Below are positions 46,330-57,200 of a DNA stretch of 64,000 nucleotides, one piece after another (the stretch's first letter is position 1; every line of letters begins with the position of its first letter). The translations under genes were made by a program, and so were the position numbers. The notes beneath the pieces were generated by a model. It had not been told where the DNA came from and did no database searches. It saw only the letters and a list, made by a program, of their open reading frames with translations. The stretch comes from Flaviaestuariibacter flavus (lineage in GTDB: Bacteria; Bacteroidota; Bacteroidia; Chitinophagales; Chitinophagaceae). The stretch covers positions 312,268 to 376,267 of the forward strand of contig NZ_SJZI01000050.1 of the NCBI RefSeq assembly GCF_004337505.1. The letters run 5' to 3'.

Positions 46330-48531
46330 TTAGCGGGCCGTTTCCAGCGGGAAGTAAATGCAGATGGAACAGCCTTTGTTGGGCGCCGAATCAATATCAA
46401 CCGAGCCCTGGAAGACGTCGATGCGGTTCTTCATATTGTTGATGCCGAGCCCGCTGCGGGCGGCCTTCGTGTCGAAGCCCACGCCGTTGTCGCTGATGCA
46501 GATGGTCAGTTTGTCGCCGGCGTTGCCGATGTCGATACTGACCTTCGTGGCGCGGGCGTGCTTCACGATATTATTGAGCTGCTCCTGCAGGATACGGTAG
46601 ATGGTCAGCCGGAGCCCGCTTTCGATCAGGTCGTCGGGCACCGTATACTGGAAATCGAGCGCAAAGAGGTTGAGCGCGCGGTACTGGCCGATGAGCTCTT
46701 CGAGCGTGGCGCGGAAGCCGATGTCGTAGATCACCGGCGTCACGAGGGCCTTGGAAAGGTTGCGGATCTCGGTGATGGCTTTTTGCAGCAGCCCGGCGCT
46801 TTTGTCAATATAGCCCGCCGACTGGTCGGGGTAGTAGCGGATATTTTCAATATACAGCTTGGCGGTGGTCAGCAGCTGGTTGACGTTGTCGTGCAGCTCC
46901 TTGCTGATCTCGCTGCGTTCCTTTTCCTGTGTGTTAATGATGGTACGGGCGATCTCCTTCTGGGTGTTGATCTTTTCGCGGAGCACCTTTTGCTCCAGCG
47001 CCCGTTTTTCGGTAACGTCGTTGGCGATCGCCATCACGTGGTAGCCTTCTTCGAGGTAGATACCATGCAGCGTCAGTTCCACCCAGATGGTGCGGCCGTC
47101 GGCCACGAGGTGCTGGGAGATGTTGTTCAGGCGCCCGGCGGGAAGGAAGTCGGGGCTCAGCAGCATGCGCTGCACCCGCTTTCGTTCCGCCTGCGGCTGC
47201 AGGTCGAGCACCGACATGGCGAGAAACTCCTCGCGGGTGTAGCCGTAATGATCGAGCGCCGCTTCGTTCACTTCCACAAAGTGAAGCGTTTCGCGGTTGA
47301 AGATCCACTTCGGCACCGGGCTCTGGTAAAACAGCAGGCGGTATTTTTCTTCCGACAGCAGGATCGTCTCTTCGATCTCCTTGCGTTCGGTGATGTCGCG
47401 CATATTGATTACCACCGCTTCGATATCGGGATCGTGGAGGTGGTTAACCAGGATGGCCTCCACCCAGCGGTAGGAGCCGTTCTTGGCGCGGAAGCGGAAG
47501 GGAGGAAGCAGCACTTCGGGTGTCTTGCTGATGTCTTGCCCCACCATCAGCACACGGGCGAAGTCGTCGGGGTGAATGGCCTCGAAGCCCACCACGCCCA
47601 TCATTTCGTCGGGATGGTACCCTCCCAGCTTGTGAGCGTTGGGGCTGATGTAGGTAACGGCGAAGTTGCGGTCGAGCAGTACGATGACGTCGAGGCCCGA
47701 CTGCACCATGGCGCGAAAGCGGCGCTCGCCGCGGCGGATGCGCAGTTCGCTTTCTTTCTGGCTCGTAACGTCGTGCACGGCGCCCACCATCCGCACCGCG
47801 CGCCCCTGCTCATTGCGCATGATGAGGGCGCGGTCTTCGAGGTGCAGCACGGTGCCGTCGGGACGCACAAAACGGTAATGATCCTGCCAGTAGCCGCGGG
47901 TGTTGTCCTTTATGGCCGCCTGCTGTTGTTCCACGACGCGCTCACGGTCTTCGGGATGAAGGTGTTCCCACCACATGCGATGCGCCTCGGCCACAGGGGG
48001 TTCGTGGCCCAGGATGCGAACGATGGATTGGTTGATATAGATATCGCCCGTTTCCAGGTTCCAGTCCCAGAGCACGTCGCTGGTGGCCTCGGAAACAAAC
48101 TGGTGCCGCTCAAGCAGGGCACGGTAGCGGTGCTCGCTTTCGATGAGCATCCGCGTTTTTTCGATGCGGTCGGTGGCATCGAGCAGGAAGCCGAAAACGC
48201 CGGTGGGCTTGCCGTCGTGAAATTGCGGCACCACCGTGATCTGCCCCAGCTTGCGGCCGGCTGGCGTTGCGAATGCGAGGTAGCCGGTATCGGGCATCCC
48301 GTTGGCCGCATTTTCCAAAAGCTGCCGCGCAAGCCCTTGTTCTTCCGGTACCGGCAGGGCGCTGAAATCGAGCCCGATAACATCATCCTCCGGGAGCCCC
48401 AAAAACCGGCTTAGCAGCGTATTGCAGCTCCTCACGCGAAGGTCCGTGCCGGTTTGAAAAGACATCCGGTGGCCGGGAAGCGATACAAGGGCTTCGTGGT
48501 CCCGGAAGGTGGGGGTTGTTTCGTGGTTCAT
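46330..48531 (-). CDS. Multi-PAS sensor histidine kinase (HisKA_3)
   Basis: 733 residues from ATG 48531, chosen over an in-frame ATG 57 bp upstream because it lies inside a fold-consistent start. Soluble; four PAS domains in tandem (about 25-140, 145-265, 270-395, 400-510), several with PAC tails (D-I-T-E-R/K-K pattern). Kinase core: E-I-S-K-E-L-H547-D-N-V-N-Q, N-box (Q-E-Q-L-N-N-I-V-K-H-A) and D-N-G-V-G-F, all intact. No regulator next to it. Sensory inputs unknown. Confidence 0.93.
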   Translation of the reverse strand: MNHETTPTFRDHEALVSLPGHRMSFQTGTDLRVRSCNTLLSRFLGLPEDDVIGLDFSALPVPEEQGLARQLLENAANGMPDTGYLAFATPAGRKLGQITVVPQFHDGKPTGVFGFLLDATDRIEKTRMLIESEHRYRALLERHQFVSEATSDVLWDWNLETGDIYINQSIVRILGHEPPVAEAHRMWWEHLHPEDRERVVEQQQAAIKDNTRGYWQDHYRFVRPDGTVLHLEDRALIMRNEQGRAVRMVGAVHDVTSQKESELRIRRGERRFRAMVQSGLDVIVLLDRNFAVTYISPNAHKLGGYHPDEMMGVVGFEAIHPDDFARVLMVGQDISKTPEVLLPPFRFRAKNGSYRWVEAILVNHLHDPDIEAVVINMRDITERKEIEETILLSEEKYRLLFYQSPVPKWIFNRETLHFVEVNEAALDHYGYTREEFLAMSVLDLQPQAERKRVQRMLLSPDFLPAGRLNNISQHLVADGRTIWVELTLHGIYLEEGYHVMAIANDVTEKRALEQKVLREKINTQKEIARTIINTQEKERSEISKELHDNVNQLLTTAKLYIENIRYYPDQSAGYIDKSAGLLQKAITEIRNLSKALVTPVIYDIGFRATLEELIGQYRALNLFALDFQYTVPDDLIESGLRLTIYRILQEQLNNIVKHARATKVSIDIGNAGDKLTICISDNGVGFDTKAARSGLGINNMKNRIDVFQGSVDIDSAPNKGCSICIYFPLETAR

Positions 48532-48631
48532 CGTCTTCAGGAGGGTACCTGTATTAATTCGGGTACGAAAGTTACGAAAGATGGGCACGGATTTCAGATT
48601 TCCGATTTCCGTTTTTGGATTTGTGCAACAA

Positions 48632-48651
48632 AAAGCCTCTTTCGAGGCTTT
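48632..48651 (-). terminator. Terminator of asnB
   Basis: Stem AAAGCCTC/GAGGCTTT with a 4-base loop, and TTTTTGTTG tail on the minus strand; 32 bp beyond the asnB stop. Confidence 0.85.
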
Positions 48652-48682
48652 AAATCTGAAATCAGGAAATCAGAATACAAAA

Positions 48683-50350
48683 TCACTCATAGGCCTGCTC
48701 GTGTACGCTTTTCACGGCGCGGCCCGAAGGATCGTTCATTTTCTTGAAGGCTTCGTCCCACTCCAGGGCGATGGCGGTGCTGCAGGCGACGGAGGGCTCG
48801 GAAGGCACGCAACGAGCCGCTTCTTCGCCCGGGAAATGCTCGGCGAAGATGCTCCTGTAGAAATACTCCTCCTTGCTGCGCGGTGTATTTACCGGGAAGC
48901 GGAAGGCCGCGTTGGCAAGCTGCTCGTCGCTGACGGCGTCGGAGGTCACTTTCTTGAGCGTGTCGATCCAGCTATAGCCCACGCCGTCGGAGAACTGCTC
49001 CTTCTGGCGCCAGGCCACTTCGGCAGGCAGGTAGTCTTCGAAAGCCTTGCGCAGGATCCACTTCTCGATCTTGCCGTTGCCGCTCATTTTATCTTTCGGG
49101 TTGCAGCGCATGGCCACGTCCATGAATTCCTTGTCGAGGAAAGGCACACGTCCTTCCACGCCCCAGGCGGCGAGCGATTTGTTGGCGCGGAGGCAGTCGT
49201 ATAAATGCAGCTTGGAAAGCTTGCGTACCGTCTCTTCGTGGAAGGCTTTCGGGTCGGGCGCCTTGTGGAAATACAGGTAGCCGCCGAACAGCTCGTCGGA
49301 GCCTTCGCCGGTGAGCACCATCTTCACGCCCATCGATTTGATGACGCGTGCCAGCAGGTACATCGGCGTGGACGCACGGATGGTGGTGACGTCGTAGGTC
49401 TCGATATGGTAGATCACGTCGCGGATGGCGTCGAGTCCTTCCTGGATGGTGAAGTTGACCTCGTGGTGCACGGTGCCGATATGGTCGGCCACCTTGCGCG
49501 CGGCGATGAGATCGGGTGCGTCCTTGAGGCCGACGGCAAAGGAGTGCAGCTGGGGCCACCAGGCGTCCTTTAGGTCTTCGCTTTCCACGCGGCGCGCGGC
49601 GAATTTCTTGGCGATGGCTGAAATGACCGAAGAGTCGAGGCCACCCGATAGCAGCACGCCGTAGGGAACGTCCGACATCAGCTGGCGATGCACGGCTTCT
49701 TCGAGCGCCTTCTTCACCGCGGCGATATCGGTGTGGTTGTCTTTCACGTTGTCGTACTCCGTCCACTCGCGGCTGTACCAGCGCGTCGGCTGTGCATCGC
49801 CGCTGCGCAGGTAGTGACCTGCCGGGAACTCCTGGATCTTCGTGCATACGCCCGAAAGCGCCTTGAGCTCGGAGGCTACGTAAAAGGTGCCCCACTCATC
49901 CCAGCCCATATAGAGCGGGATGATACCCATATGGTCGCGGGCAATGAGGTAGCTGTTATCGTTGTGGTTGAAAAGCGCGAAGGCGAAGATGCCGTTGAGG
50001 TCTTCGAGAAAGCCGGCGCCTTTTTCTTCGTACAGGGCGAGGATCACCTCGCAGTCGGACTGCGTCTGGAACGTATAGGGATGCTGCAGGTTCTTTTTAA
50101 GCTCGCGGTGGTTATAGATCTCACCATTGACGGCCAGCGCCAGTGAGCCGTCGCCGTTGAAGAGCGGCTGTTTGCCCGAGGTGGGGTCTACGATCGAAAG
50201 CCGCTCGTGCACCAGGATGGAGCTTTCGCACATGAAGATGCCCGACCAGTCGGGGCCGCGGTGGCGCTGGCGCCGCGACATATTGAGGGCCTGGGGCCGG
50301 AGGTCTTCTGCTTTTTTCTTGAGGTCGAATACGCCTACGATTCCACACAT
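48683..50350 (-). CDS. asnB: Asparagine synthetase B (glutamine-hydrolysing)
   Basis: 555 residues, full length. M-C-G-I-V-G-V start supplies the N-terminal nucleophile Cys2 of the glutaminase domain; R-H-R-G-P-D-W-S-G and N-G-E-I-Y-N-H motifs follow. The synthetase domain has L-S-G-G-L-D-S-S (ATP PP-loop) near 235 and conserved G-E-G-S-D-E-L-F-G-G-Y. Converts aspartate and glutamine to asparagine and glutamate using ATP. Monocistronic between two terminators. Confidence 0.97.
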   Translation of the reverse strand: MCGIVGVFDLKKKAEDLRPQALNMSRRQRHRGPDWSGIFMCESSILVHERLSIVDPTSGKQPLFNGDGSLALAVNGEIYNHRELKKNLQHPYTFQTQSDCEVILALYEEKGAGFLEDLNGIFAFALFNHNDNSYLIARDHMGIIPLYMGWDEWGTFYVASELKALSGVCTKIQEFPAGHYLRSGDAQPTRWYSREWTEYDNVKDNHTDIAAVKKALEEAVHRQLMSDVPYGVLLSGGLDSSVISAIAKKFAARRVESEDLKDAWWPQLHSFAVGLKDAPDLIAARKVADHIGTVHHEVNFTIQEGLDAIRDVIYHIETYDVTTIRASTPMYLLARVIKSMGVKMVLTGEGSDELFGGYLYFHKAPDPKAFHEETVRKLSKLHLYDCLRANKSLAAWGVEGRVPFLDKEFMDVAMRCNPKDKMSGNGKIEKWILRKAFEDYLPAEVAWRQKEQFSDGVGYSWIDTLKKVTSDAVSDEQLANAAFRFPVNTPRSKEEYFYRSIFAEHFPGEEAARCVPSEPSVACSTAIALEWDEAFKKMNDPSGRAVKSVHEQAYE

Positions 50351-50397
50351 ACAATTTCAGTTTGAAGCGGGCCACGCAGGCCCGGCTGATAAAATAA

Positions 50398-50425
50398 ATG
50401 CTTGCCCCTGGTGGGGGACAAGCAT
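50398..50425 (-). terminator. Terminator of scramblase-like gene
   Basis: Imperfect hairpin (ATGCTTG...CAAGCAT, with inner CCCC/GGGG) and TTTATTTTAT tail on the minus strand. Confidence 0.7.
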
Positions 50426-50520
50426 CGTATGAAAACAAATATAACAAAGATTGCAGATGTCTGATTTGTGATTCCGTATTTAAGCTGACCTTCACAAATC
50501 CAGCCTGGAATCAAAAATCA

Positions 50521-51138
50521 TCATTTGTGTTCCAGCAGCCGGTCGATGGCGATGGACACGATCAGCAACAGGCGTCGCTCCCGGGGCGTAGCGCCTTCTC
50601 CGTCGATGTTCACGAAGTAAGTGTCCTGGCCGCGGGTTTCACCGGGTGTCGTTTCCGGTGCGAATGCGTGGATCTGCCCGAGGTGCAGGTATTCGCGGTC
50701 GATGATATTCATATCCCAGGTGCCCGTGGTGCCGGTTACTTCGCCGATCTTTTTGCCTTCTTCATTGAATACTTTGATGCGGGGCCTGCGGGCGGTATCC
50801 TTGTGTTTGAGAAAGCCGATGACTTTGTCGCGGCCGTCAACGATCTCGGTACGCGAGCGCAGGATGGTCCAGCCGCGGCGGATGGCGGCCACGGTACGGC
50901 CGCTGTTGTCGTGCAGTTCCAAGCGGAAGGGCAGGAGGGAAGCTTTCAGGAAGATCCGCCAGAAGCGAATCGCGAAACCGGTACGCTGGATCAGCGCGCC
51001 GGCCGGGTGGCCGGCATCGTCGAAAAGGCGCGAGCGGTTGCCGCCGCCGATGGCGGTACGCCGCTCTTCCACGTAATAGGAGCGGACACCGAAAAAGGCG
51101 TCCGCCTTCGTGGCTGATGTTTTCAACTCTGCGACCAT
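50521..51138 (-). CDS. Scramblase/LURP-one-like (Tubby C-terminal-like fold) protein
   Basis: 205 residues from ATG 51138; an in-frame ATG 48 bp upstream is not preferred. A 12-strand beta pattern with repeats such as R-L-F-D-D-A-G-H and K-V-F-N-E-E-G-K-K-I-G-E-V resembles phospholipid scramblase/LURP-one proteins. A hydrophobic C-terminal segment (L-L-L-I-V-S-I-A-I-D-R-L-L) is family-typical. Function in bacteria is poorly known. Separated from the receiver gene by 48 bp, so probably co-transcribed. Confidence 0.7.
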   Translation of the reverse strand: MVAELKTSATKADAFFGVRSYYVEERRTAIGGGNRSRLFDDAGHPAGALIQRTGFAIRFWRIFLKASLLPFRLELHDNSGRTVAAIRRGWTILRSRTEIVDGRDKVIGFLKHKDTARRPRIKVFNEEGKKIGEVTGTTGTWDMNIIDREYLHLGQIHAFAPETTPGETRGQDTYFVNIDGEGATPRERRLLLIVSIAIDRLLEHK

Positions 51139-51186
51139 AGGGAGATGTTTGCTGTAATTAAGCAAAAAAATCCCATTCGCCGGCAT

Positions 51187-51567
51187 TTATTCGGCGTAGC
51201 GGCCCATGGGTTCGGCCATCAGCTGGGCCGCCACTTTATCGATGAGCTGGTTGAAATCAAAGGGTTTGGGCAGGAAGTCGTCTGCCATGCGCGCGCAGTC
51301 CGACCAGCTGTCGTCGCCCGACATCAGGATCACGCGCAGGTCGCGGGTGGCAGCGTCCTCGCGGAGCCGCCGGCAGAATTCGCTGCCGTTTTCATCGCCC
51401 AGGCCTACGTCGAGCAGCAACAGGGAAGGATGGTGCACCCGGATCTTGCGCTCCGCTTCGGCGGCGCTCCGGGCAAGAAAGGTTTCATAACCCTGACCTT
51501 TGAGAATGATCTGCGTTACGAGCAGCAGGTCGTCGTTGTCGTCGACCAGGAGGATCTTGGGTTGCAT
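51187..51567 (-). CDS. Single-domain response regulator
   Basis: 126 residues from ATG 51567 (an ATG 33 bp upstream is alternative). Receiver motifs: V-D-D-N-D-D, D53 (L-L-D-V-G-L-G), S in M-S-G-D and K in L-P-K-P-F-D. No output domain. Located beside the scramblase-like gene, its target is unknown. Confidence 0.9.
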   Translation of the reverse strand: MQPKILLVDDNDDLLLVTQIILKGQGYETFLARSAAEAERKIRVHHPSLLLLDVGLGDENGSEFCRRLREDAATRDLRVILMSGDDSWSDCARMADDFLPKPFDFNQLIDKVAAQLMAEPMGRYAE

Positions 51568-51620
51568 AGGCTGGCGTTTTTGAGTGGTGTCAGTCGCCAC
51601 TTGGCAAAAAAGGGGCCAAA

Positions 51621-51745
51621 ACGTGAGCCGTGAGCCGCGGGCAGGTTGGCGGTTACTAGTTTTGGGTTTTCAACTATATCCCTCCCTATTAGTGAGGGTT
51701 GGGTAGGGGCAGCGTTCACGGCTCACGGTTCACGATTCACGAAAC
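51621..51745. repeat. Inverted TTCACGGCTCACGGTTCACG-type spacer repeat
   Basis: Left block CGTGAGCCGTGAGCC and right block TTCACGGCTCACGGTTCACGATTCACG are inverted relatives; the words TTCACG(G/A) recur four or more times. A further TGAATCGTGAACC occurs at 52872-52885. A degenerate spacer repeat family distinct from others in the window. Confidence 0.55.
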
Positions 51746-51812
51746 ATTAACGTAACCATGCATACGGGCAATATTCCCGGCGCATTAGCTTCAGCAGCAA
51801 ATTATACTGCAA

Positions 51813-52688
51813 ATGGAAACCTCCTCCGACGACGACGAAGGCGACCCTGCCGGTGCTCTCCGTCTCCTGCTCTTTGCCTCCTGCCTCCTGTTTTGCTACC
51901 AGCCCCAGTCGCGCCCGCGACCGCTCACCAGGGCCACCCACCCGGTAGCGCTCCGCACGCCTGCCACCCGGCAGCTGCCGCCCCCGAAATCGAAAAAACA
52001 TCGGAAAAAGCTGTACCTCACCTTCGACGATGGCCCCAACAAGGGAACGGCCAACGTGTACCGCATTGTGTCGGACGAAGCCGTGCCGGTGACCTTTTTC
52101 ATCGTGGGGGAGCACGTGTTCGACAGCCACTGGCAGCGCGCCCTCTACGACAGCCTCCAGGCTTCTCCGTGGATTGAAGTGTGCAACCACAGTTTTTCGC
52201 ATGCCCGTCAGCGTTACCGGGCGTACTACAGCCTGCCCGACTCGGTGGTGGCCGACTTCCGCCGCACGCAGGATACCCTGGCGCTCGACAACCACGTAGC
52301 CCGTACCCCGGGCCGTAACTGCTGGCGTATCGACTCCCTGTGCTTCACCGACCTGAAAGCATCCACCGCCGCTGTCGACTCGCTGCATGCAGCGGGCTTT
52401 ATCGTCATGGGCTGGGACGCGGAGTGGAGCTTTGATCACCGCCACTTCAACGTGGAGCAGGACGCGGCCACGCTGCTGCGGCAGATCGATTCCGTGTTCG
52501 CCCACAACCGCACGCGCCGCCCCGGCCACCTCGTGCTGCTGGCCCACGACCAGGCCTTCGGCAAGAGCGCCGATTCGCTGGAGCTGCGTCGCTTCCTGCA
52601 GGCACTCAAAGAGCGCGACGACCTGGAGCTGCTGCTGGCAACCGATTATCCCGGCGCCGCCCGCCCGGTGGGCCTGGCCCTGCGCTGA
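51813..52688 (+). CDS. Polysaccharide deacetylase (NodB/CE4 family)
   Basis: 291 residues. N-terminal hydrophobic segment (about 15-30) suggests a membrane anchor or export signal. NodB motifs in order: T-F-D-D-G-P-N (metal Asp), N-H-S-F-S-H (metal His pair), R-T-P-G-R-N-C-W-R, W-D-A-E-W-S and L-A-H-D. Removes acetyl from N-acetylglucosamine-containing polymers such as peptidoglycan or chitin (family knowledge). Stands alone, followed by a terminator. Confidence 0.9.
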   Translation: METSSDDDEGDPAGALRLLLFASCLLFCYQPQSRPRPLTRATHPVALRTPATRQLPPPKSKKHRKKLYLTFDDGPNKGTANVYRIVSDEAVPVTFFIVGEHVFDSHWQRALYDSLQASPWIEVCNHSFSHARQRYRAYYSLPDSVVADFRRTQDTLALDNHVARTPGRNCWRIDSLCFTDLKASTAAVDSLHAAGFIVMGWDAEWSFDHRHFNVEQDAATLLRQIDSVFAHNRTRRPGHLVLLAHDQAFGKSADSLELRRFLQALKERDDLELLLATDYPGAARPVGLALR

Positions 52689-52837
52689 GGCGGCATCCGG
52701 CTACAGGCATGTCCGATGTTTCAGTGCACGTGCTGTTACATCATCTGCTTTCGTTATCTTGATGCTGAAAAGCTGCTGCTTGAAAAGTGTTACACCTCGT
52801 AGCAGCCGAAATCCGTCTTTGTCGAATGCTACCAATA

Positions 52838-52872
52838 AAACAGCCCCTGGTGTTCCCGCCGGGGGCTTTTTG
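52838..52872 (+). terminator. Rho-independent terminator
   Basis: Stem AGCCCCTGG against CCGGGGGCT (one mismatch) followed by TTTTTG. Confidence 0.8.
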
Positions 52873-52898
52873 TGAATCGTGAACCCGCGATGTGCGGC

Positions 52899-52933
52899 AA
52901 AAAGAAAGGATGCCAAAGGCATCCTTTCTTTTT
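52899..52933. terminator. Strong bidirectional terminator
   Basis: Perfect 16-bp stem AAAAAGAAAGGATGCC and complement with AAA loop. Serves the convergent AIM24-like gene (-). Confidence 0.88.
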
Positions 52934-52962
52934 AAACAGGCGTCAGCATTCACGATTGACGA

Positions 52963-53754
52963 TCACCAGCCATCACCATCCAGCATATTGCCGAGGCCGC
53001 CGAGTACGGAGCCTTCTTCCTTGCGGCCACCCACCGAGCCGTATTGCAGCACGCGGCTGGCAAGGCGCGAGATGGGCAGCGACTGGATCCAGACAGTGCC
53101 GGGGCCGCGCAGCGTGGCGAAGAAAAGGCCCTCGCCGCCAAAGAAGGTGTTCTTGATACCGCCGATGAACTGGATGTCGTAGTCGCAGCTCGGCGTAAAG
53201 GCCACGATACAGCCCGTGTCGATCTTGAGCAGCTCGCCCGCTTGCAGGGTGCGCTCGATCACGTGGCCACCGGCGTGCACGAAGGCAAGGCCGTCGCCCT
53301 CGAGCTTTTGCATGATAAAGCCTTCACCGCCGAAAAGGCCGGTGCCGAGCTTGCGCTGGAACTCGATGCCGACGCTCACGCCCTTAGCGGCGCAAAGGAA
53401 GGCGTCTTTCTGGCAGATCATCTTGCCGCCGAGCCGCTGAAGGTTGAGCGGGATGATCTTGCCGGGGTAGGGGGAGGCAAAGGACACGCGGCGCTTGCCG
53501 TGGCCGATATTGGTGTAAGCCGTCATGAAGAGGTTTTCACCGGTGAGGAGGCGCTTGCCGGCCGAGAAGAGCTTGCCGAGCAGGCCGCCCTGCTGCTGCG
53601 AGCCGTCGCCGAAGATGGTCTGCATCTGGATGCCGTCGTCCATCATCATAAAGGCGCCAGGCTCGGCAACAGCCGTCTCCTGCGGATCGAGCTCGATCTC
53701 GATGCATTGCAGCTCTTCACCAAAAATCCGGAAATCTATTTCGTGCGAATTCAT
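52963..53754 (-). CDS. AIM24 family protein (TIGR00266-like)
   Basis: 263 residues. Beta-rich with the family pattern: [27 protein letters not shown] and a Gly-rich C-terminus ([14 protein letters not shown]). No membrane segment. Function unknown in bacteria; mitochondrial AIM24 affects membrane organisation. Monocistronic. Confidence 0.9.
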   Translation of the reverse strand: MNSHEIDFRIFGEELQCIEIELDPQETAVAEPGAFMMMDDGIQMQTIFGDGSQQQGGLLGKLFSAGKRLLTGENLFMTAYTNIGHGKRRVSFASPYPGKIIPLNLQRLGGKMICQKDAFLCAAKGVSVGIEFQRKLGTGLFGGEGFIMQKLEGDGLAFVHAGGHVIERTLQAGELLKIDTGCIVAFTPSCDYDIQFIGGIKNTFFGGEGLFFATLRGPGTVWIQSLPISRLASRVLQYGSVGGRKEEGSVLGGLGNMLDGDGW

Positions 53755-54208
53755 ATCTGGGAAAGGTTTTAGGGTTCTGAGGTTTTGTGGTTACGAGGAC
53801 CAAATTACTCTGGCTGGCGGAATGAAGGTGTCAAATTTTACCAAAAGCCGGATTCACGGGACGTGCGCCCGCCGGGTGCTTTTTTTTCACTTAAAAAAAA
53901 GTAAACGGAATGAACGCACCGGGAGCAAAAATAGTGGTGGCGCAACCCGGCGCTACCGGCCTTCGGTATAGATATTGCGAAAAAAACCAATAGAAATTCC
54001 GGCATCGGGCGGTCGGATTTCGCATCTGCAGCAACCTGCACCGATGCATGGGTTTTTATGTGCCCTCCGGTTAGACCTCCTGATTTTTTCTTTATGCTCT
54101 TCGGTAATGGCTAATGAATCATTTCACCAACGGCCTCAATGCCGGGTTACCCGCGCGTTGACGTTGGTGCCGTGCTTAAATGATCACCATTAACGAAACC
54201 GTGTAGTT
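53755..54208. other. Spacer without gene
   Basis: 454 bp between divergent AIM24-like and propeller genes. Contains GGTTCTGAGGTTTTGTGG-type spacer words near 53767 but no RNA gene or convincing ORF. Promoters of both genes should lie here; none matches the consensus exactly. Confidence 0.5.
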
Positions 54209-57200
54209 ATGTACCAACCGGATCGCTTCAGGAAAACCGCCACCGGCGTATGGACCCTCTTTGTCCTGCTCTTTTTCTCTTCGGTATCGGATGCGCAGTA
54301 CAGTTTTTCGGCCAGCGGGCTGAAGCTGAACGGCGCCACGATCTTCAACCCGACGTCCATCCAGTTCGGGCCCGACAAGCGCCTCTATATTTCCGAGCAG
54401 GCGGGATTTATCCGAATCTATACGATCAAGCGTAATGGGCCCAATGATTATTCGGTTACCTCCTTCGAAACGATCACGTTGGTAAGGCAGATCCCGAATC
54501 ATAACGACGACGGAACGTTGAACACCACGGTTACCGAAAGGCAGATCACCGGCATCCTGCTGCGGGGCACTGCCGCTAACCCGGTTATTTATGTGAGCTC
54601 CAGCGATAGCCGCATCGGCGGTCCCAGCGGCGAAACCAACCTGGACACTAACTCGGGTATCATTTCCATGCTTACCTGGAACGGTACGGCCTGGGTGAAA
54701 ATCGACCTGGTGCGGGGACTGCCGCGCTCGGAAGAAAATCACTCGGTCAACGGCATGCAGCTCGACGATCAGACCAATACTTTGTTCCTTGCGGTGGGTG
54801 GCCATACCAATGCCGGATCGCCTTCCACCAATTTTAATTTTACAACGGAGTACGCGCTTTCGGCCGCTATTCTTTCCATCAACCTGAATGCGATCATGGC
54901 GATGCCGACGAAAGGCAGCGGTAATAACACCTACAAGTATGATCTGCCTACGCTCGATGATCCTACGCGCAGCAACAATCCCGATGGTACCGATATCAAC
55001 GATCCCTTCGGTGGCAATGACGGGCTCAACCAGGCCATGCTCGTTTCCGGGGGACCGGTGCAGATCTATTCGGCCGGTTATCGCAACGCCTACGACATCG
55101 TGCTGACCAAGGCACGGAAGCTTTACACCATCGATAACGGCGCCAACCAGGGCTGGGGCGGTTACCCCGCCGGAGAAGGCACCGCCAACGTTACGAATAA
55201 CTATGTGTCGGGTGAGCCCGGCTCCACTACCGGCACGCCCACCGAACCCGTGGTGAACAACCTCGATAACTTTCACTATATCGGATCCATAGATACGTAC
55301 ACGCCGGGCTCCTTCTATGGCGGGCATCCATGTCCGGTAAGGGCTAACCCGGCAGGTGCCGGATTGTATACGCATAACGGAACAACCGGCGTTTTCCGCA
55401 CCAGCAAAACGGGCCCCAACCCCTTGCCGGCCAACTGGCCGCCGGTGCCCGTAAGTATGGCGGATTCGAGGCAGGGCGATTTCCGGATGCCGGGAACCGA
55501 AGACGGCTCCCCGCTGACGTTCAGCTCGTCTACGAACGGCATCACCGAATACACCGCTTCTAATTTCAATGGTGCGTTGAAAGGAGCACTGCTGGCGGCG
55601 GAATACGACGGTTCGATCGCAATCATCAAGCTTACTGCCGACGGCACCGGTGTTACCAATGCGAAAAACGCCACCACCAAACTCAATCAGGAACCTCCCT
55701 TCGCTTCCAACTTCGGCTCCTCGCCGCTCGACCTGGTGGCGCAGGGCGACAACGATATTTTTCCCGGAAGTGTCTGGGCGGTCACCTATGGCAATGATGC
55801 GGTGACCATCTTCGAGCCGCAGGATGTTGCCAACTGTACCGGTGCCAACAATACGTCCGACGATGATGGCGACGGCTATACCAATGCCGACGAGATCGCC
55901 AACGGAACCAATCCCTGCTCCGCTGCCAGCAGACCGCCGGATTTCGACGGAGACCATATTTCCGATCTTAACGACCCGGATGACGATAACGACGGCATCA
56001 ACGACAAGAATGATTTCTTTGCGCTGGATCCCAACAACGGAAGCACGACCTCCTTGCCCGTGCACTATAACCTGTTCAACAACGATCCCGGAACGGGCTT
56101 CTTCGGGCTTGGCTTTACAGGGCTGATGGTCAACCGCGACAGCGATTACCTGAAATTGTTCAGCAGTGATAACCTCATTGCCGGCGGGGCAGTGGGTGCT
56201 TTTTCGGTGGTAAATGTTCCCGCAGGCAATGCGCTGGGATCGGCAAACACCCAGCAGAATGCCTTCCAGTTTGGCGTGCGAACGAATGGCGTGCCCTTTA
56301 CGCTTCGCTCCCGGATGACCGGACCTTTCTTTAACAACCAGACGCCGCAGGGGGCGCAATCGCAGGGCGTGTACCTCGGCACCGGCGACCAGGATAATTA
56401 TATCAAGATCGTACTCAATGCCAACGGCGGTGCCGGCGGTATCCAGGTTGTGTATGAAAATGCAGGCGTTGCCAGCAGCAGCCAGTATGCGATCGCCGGC
56501 GGCATTCCGGCATCGCAGCTCGACCTGCTGCTGAAGTTCAATCCCGCTACCAACAGCGTGCAGGCGGCCTATGCATCGGGCACCGGTGGCGCTGTGACCA
56601 ATGCCGGATCGCCGGTAGTGGTTAGCGGTGCCCTGCTGAATGCCCTGAAAGGAACGACGACCCTGGCCGCAGGCATTATCTCCACTTCCAGCGGCGGACA
56701 GAAATTTACCGCTACCTGGGACTATATCTACCTTGATGCGGATGCGGTCACCGCAACGGGCAGCTGGCAGATCATTACGCCCACCACGGGCAACTTCACG
56801 CCCCGCGAAGAGAATGCCTACGTGCAGGCCGGCAACAGGTTCTACCTGCTTGGCGGGCGCGGCAACAAGCCCGTGCAGGAATACAATCCCGCAACGAAAG
56901 CCTGGGTGGACAAGGCCAGCCAGCCGCTGGAACTGCACCACTTCCAGGCAGTGACCCTGGATGGATTGATCTATGCGGTGGGTGCCTTTACCGGTCCCTA
57001 CCCGCATGAGACACCCGTTGCCAATGTGTATTTATACAACCCGGCTTCCGACAAGTGGCTTACGGGCGCTTCCATTCCGCAGGCACGCCGCCGCGGAGGG
57101 GGCGGAGCGGTGGTGTACAACAACAAGATCTACCTCGTGGGCGGCATCACCGACGGCCACTGGGCCGGTTGGGTGAAATGGTTCGACGAATACGACCCGG

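Noticed and set aside
46273..48414. 713-codon open frame on the plus strand
   Set aside because: Antisense to the multi-PAS kinase, whose domains are clear; composition artefact.
52701..52922. 73-codon ORF on the minus strand
   Set aside because: Spans two terminators and has no homology; spacer sequence.
54176..57007. 943-codon open frame on the minus strand
   Set aside because: Antisense to the propeller gene; long because of the high GC and repeated sequence. No start context or recognisable domain.
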